Assembly: GCA_000507305.1 (NCBI GenBank)
Contig: DF239752.1
Coordinates: 95,446-159,445, forward strand
Length of the DNA: 64,000 bases
From: Breviolum minutum Mf 1.05b.01
Lineage: Eukaryota > Sar > Dinophyceae > Suessiales > Symbiodiniaceae
Direction: 5' to 3'
In this document: piece after piece, positions 48,183 through 60,427 of the stretch
How positions within the stretch are numbered: the stretch's first letter is position 1
How the letters are laid out: the number at the start of each line of letters is the position of its first letter
Translations under genes and position numbers: made by a program
The notes under the pieces: model-generated
What the model saw: the letters and a program-made list of their open reading frames with translations, nothing else
The model's database searches: none
What the model was told of the DNA's origin: nothing

Positions 48183-51100
48183 ATGCAATGAAACTGAGGT
48201 TGTAACTCCAGTAATCACCGGGACCGTAGAGCTCAAAAGTGGCTCTATTGTTGTGGTTGATGTCACCAATGTCGTCTCTTTTGGAAAAGTAGATGTCGTC
48301 TCAATCGCTGCAGGCTGCCGATCCTGAAAATCTGGCATTCAATTTGTTTCGGTCAAAGTCGGTCAAGGCTTCGAACCCTACCTGGATGTGTGATGGACGG
48401 TCTCTGTGCTCTGGACCTCTGGTCACCCCAATCGTTCTGAGTGAAAATGGACTGGATAATATTCAGGAAAAACAGGATAACAGTGTAACAGTGCAACAGT
48501 ATATTGATAGATTGTATATATCATGTATATCATGTATATCATACAAAACCCTTTCTCGCCAGCAGTTCTGCTAGAAACCATCATCAGACACGACAACTCA
48601 TGGGCTGAAAAGCACAGAAGCCCCCAGCCACCACAACCGCACGAAAACCATAATAAATCAAACCAAAAGTCAGGAAAGGGTTAGTGCGCCCATGGAACGC
48701 AGGCAACCCAAATTAGCGTTTCGTGTTACAACTCTCTTACCTCATATGAAGCAACTGAGGCATTGGACATTTGGCAGGAGCAATACCAACAGTCTGGTTC
48801 TCTAAATCAAAGAAAATCTCCTGGGCGAAATTCAAAGTGACAAAGGGAGAATTCATGACTCACCTCTGACAACGCCCCCCTCCTGGTGCAACATCCAAAC
48901 GGCACCCAAGACGGTGTTGGCATTCGGCCCATCGTCTTGAAAGCCATAACAATAGGTGTCTGTCTTGCCTTTCCTGGTGGTGCTTTTGAAGGATAGAAAT
49001 CCTTGTACTTCCCTCTTGGATCAGATGAACAGAGTTGATTCAACCCAAGCCTGTAGAGGTATGCTTCTGGCACCCATTTCGTCTCCACGGAGTTGAAGAA
49101 GACTTTGATGCTTGGAAACCTGGGAAAATGGGAAGCCTTGATCCAACCCTTGATGCCTTGAAGCACTGCAGAGATCAGCGCCTGCTGGTGCCGTTGGGAA
49201 GATGCCAGCACTCTCTCCGATACTTGGTACCACCACAAGGCTTGGTCTCGCCTGGATCTTGGGACTGTAAACAGGAAGGAAATGGTGAGTTTGCACGTGG
49301 AAGCCCACCTGAGCAGGCCTCTTCAACCGCACGAGCCAAGAGCTTGTAACTCCCCGAGTTCATATAGGTGTACCTGGATCTATTTCTAGAGACATCCAAT
49401 GACAGGGGATTTACCCGCGGTATTCTTCTTCCCCACCACATCTGCTGTGAAAAAAACCTCCACTGCAAGGAGCACGTGGTACCACTGTCGATCATGGTAG
49501 TGCCCCAGTCCGTGATACTGGCGCTGCCGACCTCAACATTTTTCAACATCTGGGTGTTTCCAAAAATAGGGATACCCCAAAAATGGATGGTTTATAATGG
49601 AAAACCATATTAAAATTGATGATTTGGGGGTACCATTATTTTCGGAAACATCCATCTGTTCGGACCACTTCTTGGAAGGTTGAATCTCTTTCCAGCCTGA
49701 GTCAAGCCTGGCCTCCATCTTCGTCAATACAACTCCATAGAAACCACGGAGCTTCAATGGGATTCGCTGCAGTGGACCCGTATGGTACCTGAAAATTTGT
49801 TTGCAATAAAAAAAACTGGACAACTTCAAATCTGAATAAATGTTTTTAAATCTAACATCCTCACGAATCATTGTAGCCACCAATGTTGAATTGACCACCC
49901 CACCTTGGTCATTTTGCATCTGCTGTCCGCGGGTCCACAGCAAGGTTTTGGCGTTGCTACTGAGGTGTGTACTGAGCCAAGCAAATCGAGAAGGCTCGCC
50001 GAGAGACATGACTTTTGTCCTCGATCTTGCATCTAATGACAAGATGGAATGAATTTGATCTATTGCACGTAAAACTGTTCAGAGATTTTGCCTTGTAAGC
50101 CAATACTTATAGAAGAACCGTCTAGAATATCTCCGTATCATACCTCCGTGCTCCCCTTGCATTTGTTGAAGGAACATGTCATGAACCTGTGCCAGGATGT
50201 GCCAACTAGGCGAAGCACCATGTCCATCCTCAGATTTTTCAGCTTGTAAACTGCTATGGATCCCCTCCTCCAACATCTTATCCAAGACGTTTTTGCGGTC
50301 CAAGGCTGTGGGTCCAACGCCCAACATGCCATTGGCCTTGCATGTCTGTAAGAGCCATGCTTGTATGCAGGGTGATAGAGTGCCTGATAGGTGGATAGAG
50401 ATTGAGATTTAAAAAAACATAGGAATCCTACGATTATCCTCTAAACAAAGAAAGTATCAAGATTGTGATGGCAGAGACGCTTCTTTTAACCTCGAAAAAA
50501 CAAACGTCCTATGTAAAAGATTCAGTTCGATTGTATGTCGGTGTGGAAGTGTGAAAGGCTGTTGACTGAGACCTGGGAACGTGTGCTTGTTAACGTAAAT
50601 ATTGATACCGTTTGATTTTCCGAAAACTTGCAAAGACAAGTTGCCTTCTGAGTGAAGAACAGGTTGTTCTCGCGTGAATGGCATCCCATCCTCAAAGTCG
50701 GTAGATGAAAGTTTGTCATTTAAAGAGCCTGGACAGCGCTTCAAAACTTCAGGGAAATATTCTGAGATCAGCAGTCACAATCCGAACAGAACGTCTATAC
50801 AGGCCAAACAATGATAAATACACCTGACAATCTTCGATCTTGCACAATTGACTAGACTATAGTTCACTCCTCGCTTTGACCGGCGGATTGTGCTGGATCA
50901 TATCTCCCAGGCTGACCATGTCCTTCGAGAAACATCAGCCATACAATCTGCTGCCCTGAAGGGACAACTGGCCACTCCTCAAACCAAAAGCCGGAAATCG
51001 AAGAGCCCTCGAAGTAGCCTGCAAAAGGGTGGCTGACAAACTCTGGCTGCTCTGAATCTCTCCAAAGGTTGGAAGATGTCACTGAACAATGCTGTTTGTT

Positions 51101-52075
51101 GTGCCACCTTGGTAGTAGGAGCACCACTTCGACCTTTTTGGCACAAATCATCAATCTGCATTTCCTTTTTCGCTCTCGGGGACCAGTCTTGACTCAGGCG
51201 CTGGCAAGCAACGACCCACCGGGCACACGCCAAAAGCACATCGAAGCCATGAAGCCGTGCTGCTCTTCGCAATGTCGAAACTGGGCACAGGCAACTCATG
51301 TCGTGGTAGAACTATGACTGTGGCTTCTTCCTATGTTCATGACCTCATGATGCAACCTGCTTGCTCATGTTTTGGGGGGACACACTTTGTTTCATGACAT
51401 CTCTCTACAAAGCTAAAAAAATTACATTCCCAAAGTAGTTTGGTCAGCCACCACTCAGGCTTTGACACTGGATCCATATGATGACCACCTGGGAAGTATA
51501 GATGACAACACCCCAAGGACAAGCACTCTGACAAAGGAACCACGCAAAGCACTGCATGGCACAGCTGAGGAGGAGGCAGTGTTCGCAGTTCGCACAGGGG
51601 TATGCACAAACCTCAATCTTGGAAAGGTGCTTTGTACAGTTTCAAGAAGTTTTTGCGATCAGCATAATGATTTTATGACGTTTCCAAAGCCGCAACACAA
51701 GGCTGCAAAACATGCCAGAAGCGCCCCGCTGCCAGTGTCCAAGATCACAGATGCCCGTTGTGGTGGAGTTCCAATAACTAAGTCTACCTGTCGTAGTGAA
51801 CAAAATAAGGATATTTGTCCAGGTCAGTTGCAGTTGTACTTCAGGAGATTAGGAGCTCCACCTTTCAGCAGAAGTGCTTGTCATATTATTTTCATCTCAT
51901 TTTCTGGGGGCCAAACAAAGTAATACGCAAAGTCGTCGACATTCCTTGGTCGAAGCTCCCATTGCTGCAATGACGTTCAACTCCCTGAGCCCACGGAACC
52001 GAGAATTTCACCCATAAAGACGGGCATGTTCGATCTTCCTCTTAGAGTCATAGAAAGCAAAGCTTTCAGGTAAAC
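48183..52075 (-). CDS. Plasmepsin V-like membrane aspartyl protease, copy B
   Basis: This is a paralogue of copy A with the same exons and phases. Minus-strand exons: 52012-52075 (RKIEHARLYG), 51917-51944, 51725-51787 (VIGTPPQRASVILDTGSG, first catalytic Asp), 51578-51611 (VCAYPCANCEHC), about 51466-51489 (HHMDPV), 51108-51133, 50978-51018 (YFEGSSISGFWFE), 50870-50922, 50645-50690 (MGCHSRENNLFFTQK), 50268-50336 (ANGMLGVGPTALDRK), 49973-50019, 49865-49903, 49713-49788, 49476-49531 (TTMIDSGTT, second catalytic Asp), 49309-49373, 49182-49251, 49051-49119 (FFNSVETKWVPEAYLYR), 48883-48973, 48741-48820 (FDLENQTVGIAPAKC) and about 48183-48326, a Thr-rich stalk. The family processes secretory proteins in the endoplasmic reticulum or Golgi; that role here is inference. 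Joining the last core exon to the stalk is unresolved by phase. The 5' exons are missing. Confidence 0.9.
49552..49653. mobile_element. MITE, subfamily 1, copy 2, in a protease B intron
   Basis: This 102-bp element has ends GGGTGTTTCCAAAAATAG and TTTTCGGAAACATCC and the core ATGGATGGTTTATAATGG. A perfect 4-bp ATCT duplication flanks it (49548-49551 and 49654-49657). It lies in the intron between exons 49713-49788 and 49476-49531, where copy A has none. A minus-strand frame runs through it from the protease exon, but this is read-through, not coding. Confidence 0.9.
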
Positions 52076-54100
52076 CTCAGAGCTTGCCAAAAGGTTTTTC
52101 CGTAACATCTGGTGCTGATGGGAACCGGGGGTTCTTCAGCAACAGAAAATCTAAATTTTGTTCAGATATACGGAAGGTCATTGCCATGATACATAATAAT
52201 GGTACTATTAGCATGAGGCAGTCAAACCTTGGGAATGAAGGTTTCAAAAATCCGCACAAGATCGCAGTGGGAAGCCTTCCAGCAGGCCATATGAAGGGAA
52301 AGTCTGGGGCACACGCTCGAAATGGCAAGAATTGCCAATGCATGGGCCATCAGCTTACAGAAAGTAGGCAAATCTGATGCCAGGTGCCCTGAATAGGTTC
52401 AAAGGCTACACATGCTACAAATCAATGATTTCTGATCTAATTTATCGGCTGAAGTGCTGAACTTTTCTGGAATGTCAGCTGACATGTTTGCGGCGTTGCT
52501 ATATGCAGTAGTGAGCATTGGCAACCTTCACCAAGGTCCAAATCTATTTGCAGTCCTTGCGCCTTTCCTGATGAAATGAGCATCTCTCTACATTAACAAA
52601 AAAAATTGCCAGCTTTTCTTCATTCTCTCATTGTCTCCAGAGGCTAGATACAAGTTCGAGGTGAGCCAGGGTCGCGCTTTTGATTTGTCAGCATTCAAAC
52701 TCTGATTATGTCAAAGCATCTGTCATGCATCCAGTCAAGTTCAATTACCGTATCAAAGGGTTTACTACCATCCTTCAGGGTCTTCTCAAGCAACACATAC
52801 TTCAGATTGCAAGAAATCAATGAGGTGCGACAGTTTTGCACTGGCAGGCTTGCTCCGGGCTCACCATGCACTCAATGCATGAGCCAATGCAAACATTAAC
52901 TCGGCCGAAAGTCAGCTCCATCAAGGGGTCAGTTGTGGGATATTGTCACTTGTGGGGCTATGTGTAAGATGCCAAGGATGGACACGCTGGACTTTCAATT
53001 GCCATGGCAGAGTGGAAACCTGGATTAATCCATTGGGCCCTTAGGTCCATGGACTGAGACTTCATCCAAAATGAAGATGTTTATGCATGACAAAGTCCAA
53101 GTAGAAGACAAAGAAGGTCTAAAGTCTAAACTCCAGTTTTCCACTCGGTGCGGAACACATAGTACAGAGCCCTAGGAGCAGAAGCCCCAGTTGGCTGATT
53201 TATCTCTTCTCGGCCTGAGACAAACACAAGCCAGCAAACGGGCTCTCTGTCTGGTTGGGGCGATAGCTAATATCATCGTCTTTTGCCTCCAAGCTCAAGC
53301 ATGTAGAGCCCTCAAAACAAGACGTTGAGAAGATGGCCACTGGATATACTTTATATGGTCACCAAGATCAAGTAAAGATGCAGGAAAAGAAGGGTCAGAT
53401 ATCCAAGCATCTACACAAAAAAATATCAGGGAAGCAGGGTGGGCCAAAATATATTAGTCCACCTTTTTCACATCACGCTGACACATGGATCCTACCCAAC
53501 CAGGTTGTCGCACCTTTCTGGTGGATCTTCTATGACCAAATCCTTAGCGCTGAGAATGTCAGCACGTTGTTCTCGAAATCTGTTGCCAAACTTAGTGGCT
53601 GTGCAGCCGAGATGCCTTGGACATGTTGTTCTCTCCCCAGGTAAGTTCATCCTCCACACAAGCAGAATTGATCAACATGCACACCTTGCACTGCCTCATT
53701 GCACCAGCTGGTGGTTCCAACTTCAGGCAGCTCCACGACACAGATTCCTATGACTCAAGCCAATTCAAGAGTTCATGCCCCCGTCCTTGCGCATACGAGC
53801 TGCAGGTGGAGTTTCCGGAGAGTCTGCACGGGAGAGTGTGGCAGGTCCTGGACCGGCCTCACACCAAACGGGAAATCACGAGAGGATAACGTACTTTTGG
53901 AAAGATCACATTCAGCAAAAGCTAGCCTTTCAAGCATGTTCCAGTACGTTATCAACAGGACGCTCAGAAATGAGTTAGTACAGTATACAATACAATATCG
54001 TGTACTGACATGCGAATTGAATAGTCTGATACATGACTTCAAAATGATTTCACGAAGTTTTGGCATGCTTGATCTGGACAACTCTCAAAGCAGCCCTCCT
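52076..54100. other. Upstream of protease B; no recognisable gene
   Basis: The missing 5' exons of protease B should be here. The minus frame at 52077-52343 has a hydrophobic run (FDCLMLIVPLLCIMAMTF) that could be a signal sequence, but its phase relation to exon 52012-52075 is not established. Confidence 0.3.
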
Positions 54101-54108
54101 TCTTGTTG

Positions 54109-54235
54109 GCAAGCTTTCTTCTAGCTGCACACTTGGCCCCCATGCTGCCATCAGAAGTGGTGCAGGGGTGTCCATCTGTCGAGCACCGGGCCTTCAGAAC
54201 GACACGAGTTTTGCCTTTTGAAAATCCTGAAAGGA
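54109..54235 (-). CDS. Single exon-like block, basic, unrecognised
   Basis: After a TTTCAG acceptor the minus strand reads FSKGKTRVVLKARCSTDGHP and SMGAKCAARRKLANKK, a basic, Cys-containing stretch ending near GAG|G. Composition is exon-like. Whether it belongs to protease B or to another gene is unknown. Confidence 0.4.
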
Positions 54236-54371
54236 CAAGATCAAACTTTCGCGGCAACGAAACTGCAGCTCAACCCTTTTCAGGTTACCAGTTCTTTATC
54301 CAGGGTGGAGATTTAATTTGGGTTGCTTTCCCATTTTGAAATTTGGAGGATTTCTTCCGTTTTTCCATCTG

Positions 54372-54556
54372 AAGAAGTAGAAGTAGAAGTACAAGTAGAA
54401 GTAGAAGGAGAAGGAGAAGGAGAAGAAAAGGAGAAGGAGAAGGAGAAGGAGAAGGAGAAGGAGAAGGAGTAGGAGTAGGAGTAGGAGGAGTAGGAGTAGG
54501 AGAAGGAGTAGGAGTAGGAGTAGTAATAACAGTAGTAGGAGTAGGAGTAGTAATAA

Positions 54557-54589
<33 letters not shown>

Positions 54590-54785
54590 GAGTAGGAGTA
54601 GGAGTAGGAGTAGGAGTAGGAGTAGGAGTAGGAGTAGCAGTAGGAGTAGTAGTAGTAGTAGGAGTAGGAGTAGGAGTAGGAGTAGGAGTAGGAGTAGGAG
54701 TAGTAGGAGTAGGAGTAGGAGTAGGAGTAGGAGTAGCAGTAGCAGGAGCAGTAGCAGGAGCAGGAGCAGGTGCAGTAGCAGTCGT
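54372..54785. repeat. (GGAGTA)n/(GGAGAA)n hexanucleotide array
   Basis: About 410 bases of GGAGAA grade into GGAGTA and AGTAGT units. Minus-strand frames translate as poly-Leu or TPTPTP and are artefacts of the repeat. Confidence 0.95.
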
Positions 54786-55109
54786 AGTAAAGAAAAACTG
54801 GATTCCTTTGCTTTTTTTAAGATTATTGCTGTTGGTTGTGCTTTTTGTTGTTGTAGCAGTCGCTGCAGAGGATGCCACCCCAAAAACCAAAAGGAGCTGG
54901 AGGGGGGTTGGGCGGGAGGGCGCAGTGCCTCCCCCTAAGATGCTGTGGCTGTCGCTGTGGACGATGCTACCCCAAAGATTAAAAAGAGGGACCAGCAGGA
55001 ACTGAAAATACTGGATCACTAACTGAAAACCCAAATCTGAAACAAAAAAAATGAAATGGGAAGGGAAGAAAATGGCACTCTAGCTGATTTCTTGGATCCA
55101 CACCGAGAT

Positions 55110-56936
55110 GATGAACGATGACTACTGAAACGACCTGGATGTGGAGGTATGGGGCTTCATGCTGCCTGGATGCCTTGACTGCCTTACCAATATCTGGCAC
55201 GCCTGGACTGTAGCCGAATCTTCCAGGTGAAATCTTCCGAACCTGCACCCGAAGTGACCCACGGATCCAGAGCATTTCAATTGTTCCATTTTTCCCAGTA
55301 AAATGGCCTTCTGCAAGTCTAGCTTTGCTGCTTCTCCCTGTAAGACGTTGGGATACCTTGGTGAAATTGTAATTCAAACTGCTCAATCTCGAAGGAATAC
55401 AGTACACTTCTACAACCAACATTCAGGTGCCAGACGGTTGTGCATGGCGCTGTGACGAAGGGGGTGCCTGATTGCTTGTTTTTCCTTTTGACAGATGGTT
55501 TGTTTCACCGAAGCAAAGCTGCTGAGTCCCTGGCGCTGGTGCCAGTTCTCTGCGGCCGTGACGAAGGTCCAGAGGGCATCCATGAGGAACGTCCTTCCCG
55601 TTCGCAGATGCAATGCTGAGATCATCGGAGAACTAAGGTCGTGCCTCCAGACCACAGCCAGTCCATGGCCATACTAACCTGTCAGTGTTTCGGACAAGAG
55701 GGACATGCTGACGAATGAAACGCTCGATTGCTGCTTAACGGCTACAACATGTTGACAGCATGGCTGGGACTGGAACAACACTGGGCTGGGAAGCTTCTGC
55801 AGCTCTTCTTTCCTTTGCACAATCTTCAAGACTCAAAGATGCTTCTGCTAAGTTAACTCGAAACAAATTCCCCAGGCTCAAACAAGAGGAATTGCAGACT
55901 GTCACTCACTGTCTCCCCCAACCCAAATCCTACTTTTGATTGAGGACCCCTTGCCATCAGTGCGTCAGCCAGCCCCTGTCGTCCTCCACCAAAAATTGGC
56001 TGGCTATCGACAAATGCAGCATTTTTCTTGTCGGCTGAAATCTCTTCAAAAACGTGCGGGCCTCTCTGTTCAGACACCTCACATATCTAGAAGATGAACA
56101 AGTAAAGTTGGTAAACTTGCCATGATTTGAAAAACAACCTTTCTACTGCCTGAGCCAGGGACCTGTCGCGAGACATTTGACTCTTGCGCCACTGGCTCTT
56201 GTGCATTTGCTGAACTAGACGCTTTGCCACTGTTGTTGAGGCTTAAATACCTCAGCAACACCATTATCAGGTGACCAATGAATTCACCAAAGCTGCCCCA
56301 GAGGGAAGGTGCATCATCTGGTCACTTTTGCTCCTAAAAAGCTGATCCAAAACGTCCAATACAACACTCTTGGAAGCGCACTCTGCGCGGAAACGGGGCA
56401 AGGCTTCAGCTTCACCCTGACGAAGTACCTGCCACAAATCACGTCTCATTCTCACAAAAACCATCCAGACGTCTGGCCGACGCACCTCCACAATTGACAC
56501 GTTCAGCATCAGGGCCTCCGGAGACAATAGTTTCTCAGTTTTGATTTGTAACTCTCAGGAATACACATGTGACAACAATGACGTACAGTGACAAATCATT
56601 TTTTTATCCGGCTCCCAATTTTTAATCTGTCGATTCTCGGCTTCTGGCATAATCAAATTGATTTGAAGTGAAGGCAACTAGGGGCTCTGAGGACAAGTCG
56701 TAGCCTTGGCAAACCATGGACATGTCACACAAAAAAGTTGAAGCAGAGACCAAGATGGGTGCTTCGTCCCACCAAACCACCAGAACGTCCATACTCCTGG
56801 AGCGCTTTGAAGGTTGATCTTCCTTGAGAACTGTCAATTTGAAGCAGAGATCACAGCCTCTCGAAAGACTGCCACAGCAGCAGAGGGGTTCCCCCTGCTG
56901 GTGACCTTGGTGGATGTTTAACTCCAAAGATTCCAC
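55110..56936 (-). CDS. Unrecognised multi-exon gene
   Basis: Several minus-strand stretches look like exons of one gene. About 56640-56930 reads LNIHQGHQQGEPLCCCGSLS and KRSRSMDVLVVWWDEAP. 56300-56490 reads RRPDVWMVFVRMRRDLWQ and SKSVVLDVLDQLFRSKSDQM. 56150-56250 is Ser/Asn/Gln-rich (SGKASSSANAQEPVAQESN). 55870-56060 reads VSEQRGPHVFEEISADKK and SQPIFGGGRQGLADALMARG. 55110-55400 reads RLTGRSSKARLAEGHFTG and WIRGSLRVQVRKISPGRFG. The 56.15 and 55.9 kb blocks join in frame through CAG|GT and AG|GTG. I recognise no family. Confidence 0.4.
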
Positions 56937-57120
56937 AAGGCTACTGAATTCTGCTGTGAATCACAGATAGTAATAAGCCATATCATGGCATCAAAGAATC
57001 TGGGGCACACGCAACGGCCACAGCACTTGATGTGCCAAGCATGAAGGTAACCTTCACAGCGTCAATTTGCAACACAAGTAACAGAAAAGAGTCATAGGCA
57101 TAGAGGAAGCTCTCATCCTT

Positions 57121-57600
57121 TCAGAAGGTCGCCTCTTCCACTAAGCTTTCAAAGGATTGTGTGGTTCGAGGTTCCAATCGCAACTCCAAGATGCGAGAAG
57201 CCTTAGCAACAACAACCACAACCGTCGCATCGTCGAAGGCTCCCAGCTGATACCAGCCCCCCACATCTCGAGTCCGAAAATGCATGTCCTTGATGCCATT
57301 AAAGCAGGAGACCTGGGTCAAATCAAGATATCTCCAAACGCTGTTCAAAATGGAGAAAGGTATCCAAACAAGTTGAAAGAATACTACTTTTATCTGGTAA
57401 AGGACACGACTCGTAATCTGGGATTCTACAGATTCCTTACCAATTCTTATCGGGGTGCCACACTGTGGGGTCAATGTCCATTCTTGCAGAGTTACGGGCT
57501 TCAACATCTGAGGGCCCCTGCTACTTGCACAGGATCCCAGTCTTCACCATGCAGCTGTGCTCTGCACAAACTGTCGACCTCTCCCCCACGGTAGAAGTCA
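57121..57600 (-). CDS. Terminal exons of an unrecognised gene
   Basis: A terminal exon runs from a CCAG|GTC acceptor at about 57315 to a TAG near 57121. It reads MHFRTRDVGGWYQLGAFDD, then a hydrophobic ATVVVVVAKASRILEL strand. An upstream block at about 57545-57600 reads STPVDFVGDFYRGGEVDSL. The DDATVVVVV phrase recalls the end of PP2C-type phosphatases, but no other PP2C motif was found, so I make no call. Confidence 0.35.
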
Positions 57601-57945
57601 CCAACAAAATCCACAGGAGTGGATGTGCTGTGTGAAGAAAACAAGACACAAGACACAAGCGCAAGCTCATCGATATCCATGATTTAGTGGCTTGGGACCT
57701 TCCGGATGAAGTCATCGATATCCAAAGACACTCCGTACCTGGAGGATACATGAACACAGAGGTAATTCCGGTCGCCAAGCTATTCCTTCTTACCTTCCTT
57801 CTCCGAGTCTGACTTGGCATTTCAACCTTGCGCACTTCATCTGTAGCTGCTCCTGGACAAGATTGCCAATAGCTCCAACTGCTGCTTTCACCTCAAGAAA
57901 TTCACATTTCAATCGCCAAACTCATCGCCTTTCACACTGGTATCA

Positions 57946-57975
57946 TTTCCATCATTTCCATCATTTCCATCACCC
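57946..57975. repeat. (CATTTC)n short tandem repeat
   Basis: Five to six copies of a hexanucleotide, CATCATTTC and variants. Confidence 0.85.
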
Positions 57976-58739
57976 TTTCTGCATCCCTCAGGATCTGCAG
58001 CTCGCCTTTCGATCTGCTTCTACAGCTCGCCTCGTTGGCTCCAGCATCTTCTCTACCTGAGGGCCGTTGACCACAATGATGTTTCCATGGACCCTACCGG
58101 TTTAAAGAGACATTGCTATGAAATGATTACAGTATTAATACATGTGTTGCGGAACATCCACCATGTGGGCAAGTGGCAACAACGGTAACATCACCCCACC
58201 CACCCCATGTGATTAATGTTTATTTTGAGACATTTGATTCAACTCCAAAATGGCTTATATAGATCTTTGGGCTAGCAACGGCATCAACTTGATGTTTAGT
58301 TACTGCCAGGCAAACAATTTTGGAGCCCATCTGTCAGCCTTCAACTTGGGATCGGCCCGAATTGGGTGTGAAGGCAGCTTTGTGTCCTTCAAGCATCCAC
58401 TGCAAAAAGGTGTTTGCTGTAGTAACTTCATAAATTTGTTTGTTTTGCGTAAACTTTGAAGCTGCATGACCTATACATGCATTCTCAACTTCATGTTTGA
58501 AGCAACAACACAATCTCTGCCCTCATCAGACTCAAAGTTTAGAAAAACATGTATATGAAGAAACTAAATGATATCATCACAGCCTCCCATGGCCGACTTA
58601 CGCTTCCAGCAACTTTGATGTGGCCTTGAAACAAGTCAAGGTTGCATTGCAAAGGTGCAATTACAAGACTTCATCAGCAGGTGCTATCATGTACTGTCAT
58701 AGCAGCAGTCTTTGAAGAGCCATCATTACAGTCAATGAC

Positions 58740-59020
58740 CTTGGCTGTGTCCTCTGTCTGCTAAGAGACACACTCAAAGATATGGAGGTGTGCTCCTCTG
58801 CGACGGGTTGCGCTTCCGCTCGCTGGTCCTGGCTGAAGAAAAACATTGCATTGATGCCGGCTACTGTTTCAGTTCTCCGCAGACTTATGATTACTATAAA
58901 CCAACACACCAACGTACAGATGACTGATATGATGCAGGGGAATATGGGGGAATCAGTTCCGGCTGACTTATCCGGGTTGGAGTGGAATTCAAAAGCCCAC
59001 GAAAAAACCTCAGCGACGTC
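58740..59020 (-). CDS. Exon-like block with one membrane segment
   Basis: The minus-strand frame reads VFSWAFEFHSNPDKSAGTD, then a hydrophobic run IFPCIISVICTLVCWFIVI followed by Arg-Arg, then a polar tail (SQDQRAEAQPVAEEHT). The pattern fits a single-pass membrane protein exon. The opposite strand is also open, no splice partners were established, and no family was recognised. Confidence 0.35.
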
Positions 59021-59029
59021 TGCCACTGG

Positions 59030-60427
59030 GAAAGAGCTGACTTGACTTATGACTTGTCCCTTGTTTCCGATGCATTAGATTGTTTTACTGACACGTGAGC
59101 CACAAAAGAAACAACTTGAAGTATCAAAGCATTCTTGTGTTAGCGCTATTTGAGCTTGGATAGCGGTGTCTGGCCACTTTGTGGTGCTTTTGAGAGGGAT
59201 TGTGGTGTGTTCGCTGGAGTAAATGCTAGGATGGCCTTGGCTACCTGCTAGTTCTTGCAGGCACTGCCAGCTGTAAACATTCATAAAGTGGTGGCTCTCA
59301 AGAAAATCTTAGCCAACGGCCCTGACAAGACTTGCGAACCTCAAAGGACCGCAAGAGCGCAGGGCGTGGTGGACGCACAGGCCGCTTGGCGGACTCACCC
59401 TGCAGGATGCCCAGAGTAGAGAAGATTTGCCATGATAGACTCAGCATACCAAGAGATGCTCAACCCTTCCTATCTTTCATGGAGGCTCCATGCCAGGGCC
59501 TGGTCCAGGTAGTTTGAATCAGATGATCTGCACACACACAGGACCACCAACAAGCTTTCCGAGAACTGCATCCCAAAAACTCGAACTGCAAAACTCCACC
59601 AAGTCATCAAAGCAACATGGTGTTTTTGCCACCTGGAAGATGCATTTGAAACTACTGCCTGACAGGCTCGCCAGAATAGCCAGGCTGCCAGGAAAGAGGT
59701 TTCTCAGATTGCAACATGCTAACTGCAAAGAATCTTACAACTCTGACAAGACATTGTGGAAAAAGCATGATTTGCACTTGGACCCTTCAGACCTCCACAG
59801 TGGTAGGATCTTGCCTCACGGTTGCAACAGCAGACCACTGCACGAGATGGTTCACATCTTGGCCATTTTCCTGTCTGCCGTGACTCATAGGCTCCCGACC
59901 ACCCTGGCCGCACTCCGGCCAGCATGGCAAAAGTGAACTGTTGAACTGATGACGCCTTCTCTTTGCACATAGAACCACTTTGGAAGGGTTGGGTTAGAGG
60001 AGATTGGAGCAAGGCTAAAACACTTTTTCCCCATGTGACTACCAGAGACTTTTGTTTGCTCCTATGTGATTGAGCACCATGAGATACTTTCAACAGCTAC
60101 TGTATGTCTTTTCTGCTCTGGGTGGGAATATTTGCGTTAATGCTTTAGTCTATCGCATAATGAAAGCTGCGTGAAGAAAGAATCCATACCAATGTCAGAG
60201 TGCAACGAATTCAACCACTTTCTACTCTGATATCTCCAATGTACATGCTGTTCAAGGTGTACCTTTGGACGTAGCAAGTGGCCCCTCATTTTTGTTCAGC
60301 TGCGCGAAGTCTTAGCTTACTGGCATGGGGGACATACTGTTCCCAGAGCGGCGGGCCTTAGAACAGGAACCATCGGAGCCACTGCAAATTATCATAAAGT
60401 TACAGGACCATGTACTGAAGTCAGATC
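59030..60427. other. No recognisable gene
   Basis: A minus-strand stretch at about 59519-59660 (CIFQVAKTPCCFDDLVEFCS) has exon-like composition but no partner. Nothing else is identifiable. Confidence 0.35.

Noticed and set aside
54285..55034. Poly-Leu and TPTPTP proteins
   Set aside because: They are produced by the GGAGTA hexanucleotide array.
57121..57507. PP2C-type protein phosphatase
   Set aside because: Only the DDATVVVVV phrase matches; none of the metal-binding Asp motifs was found upstream.
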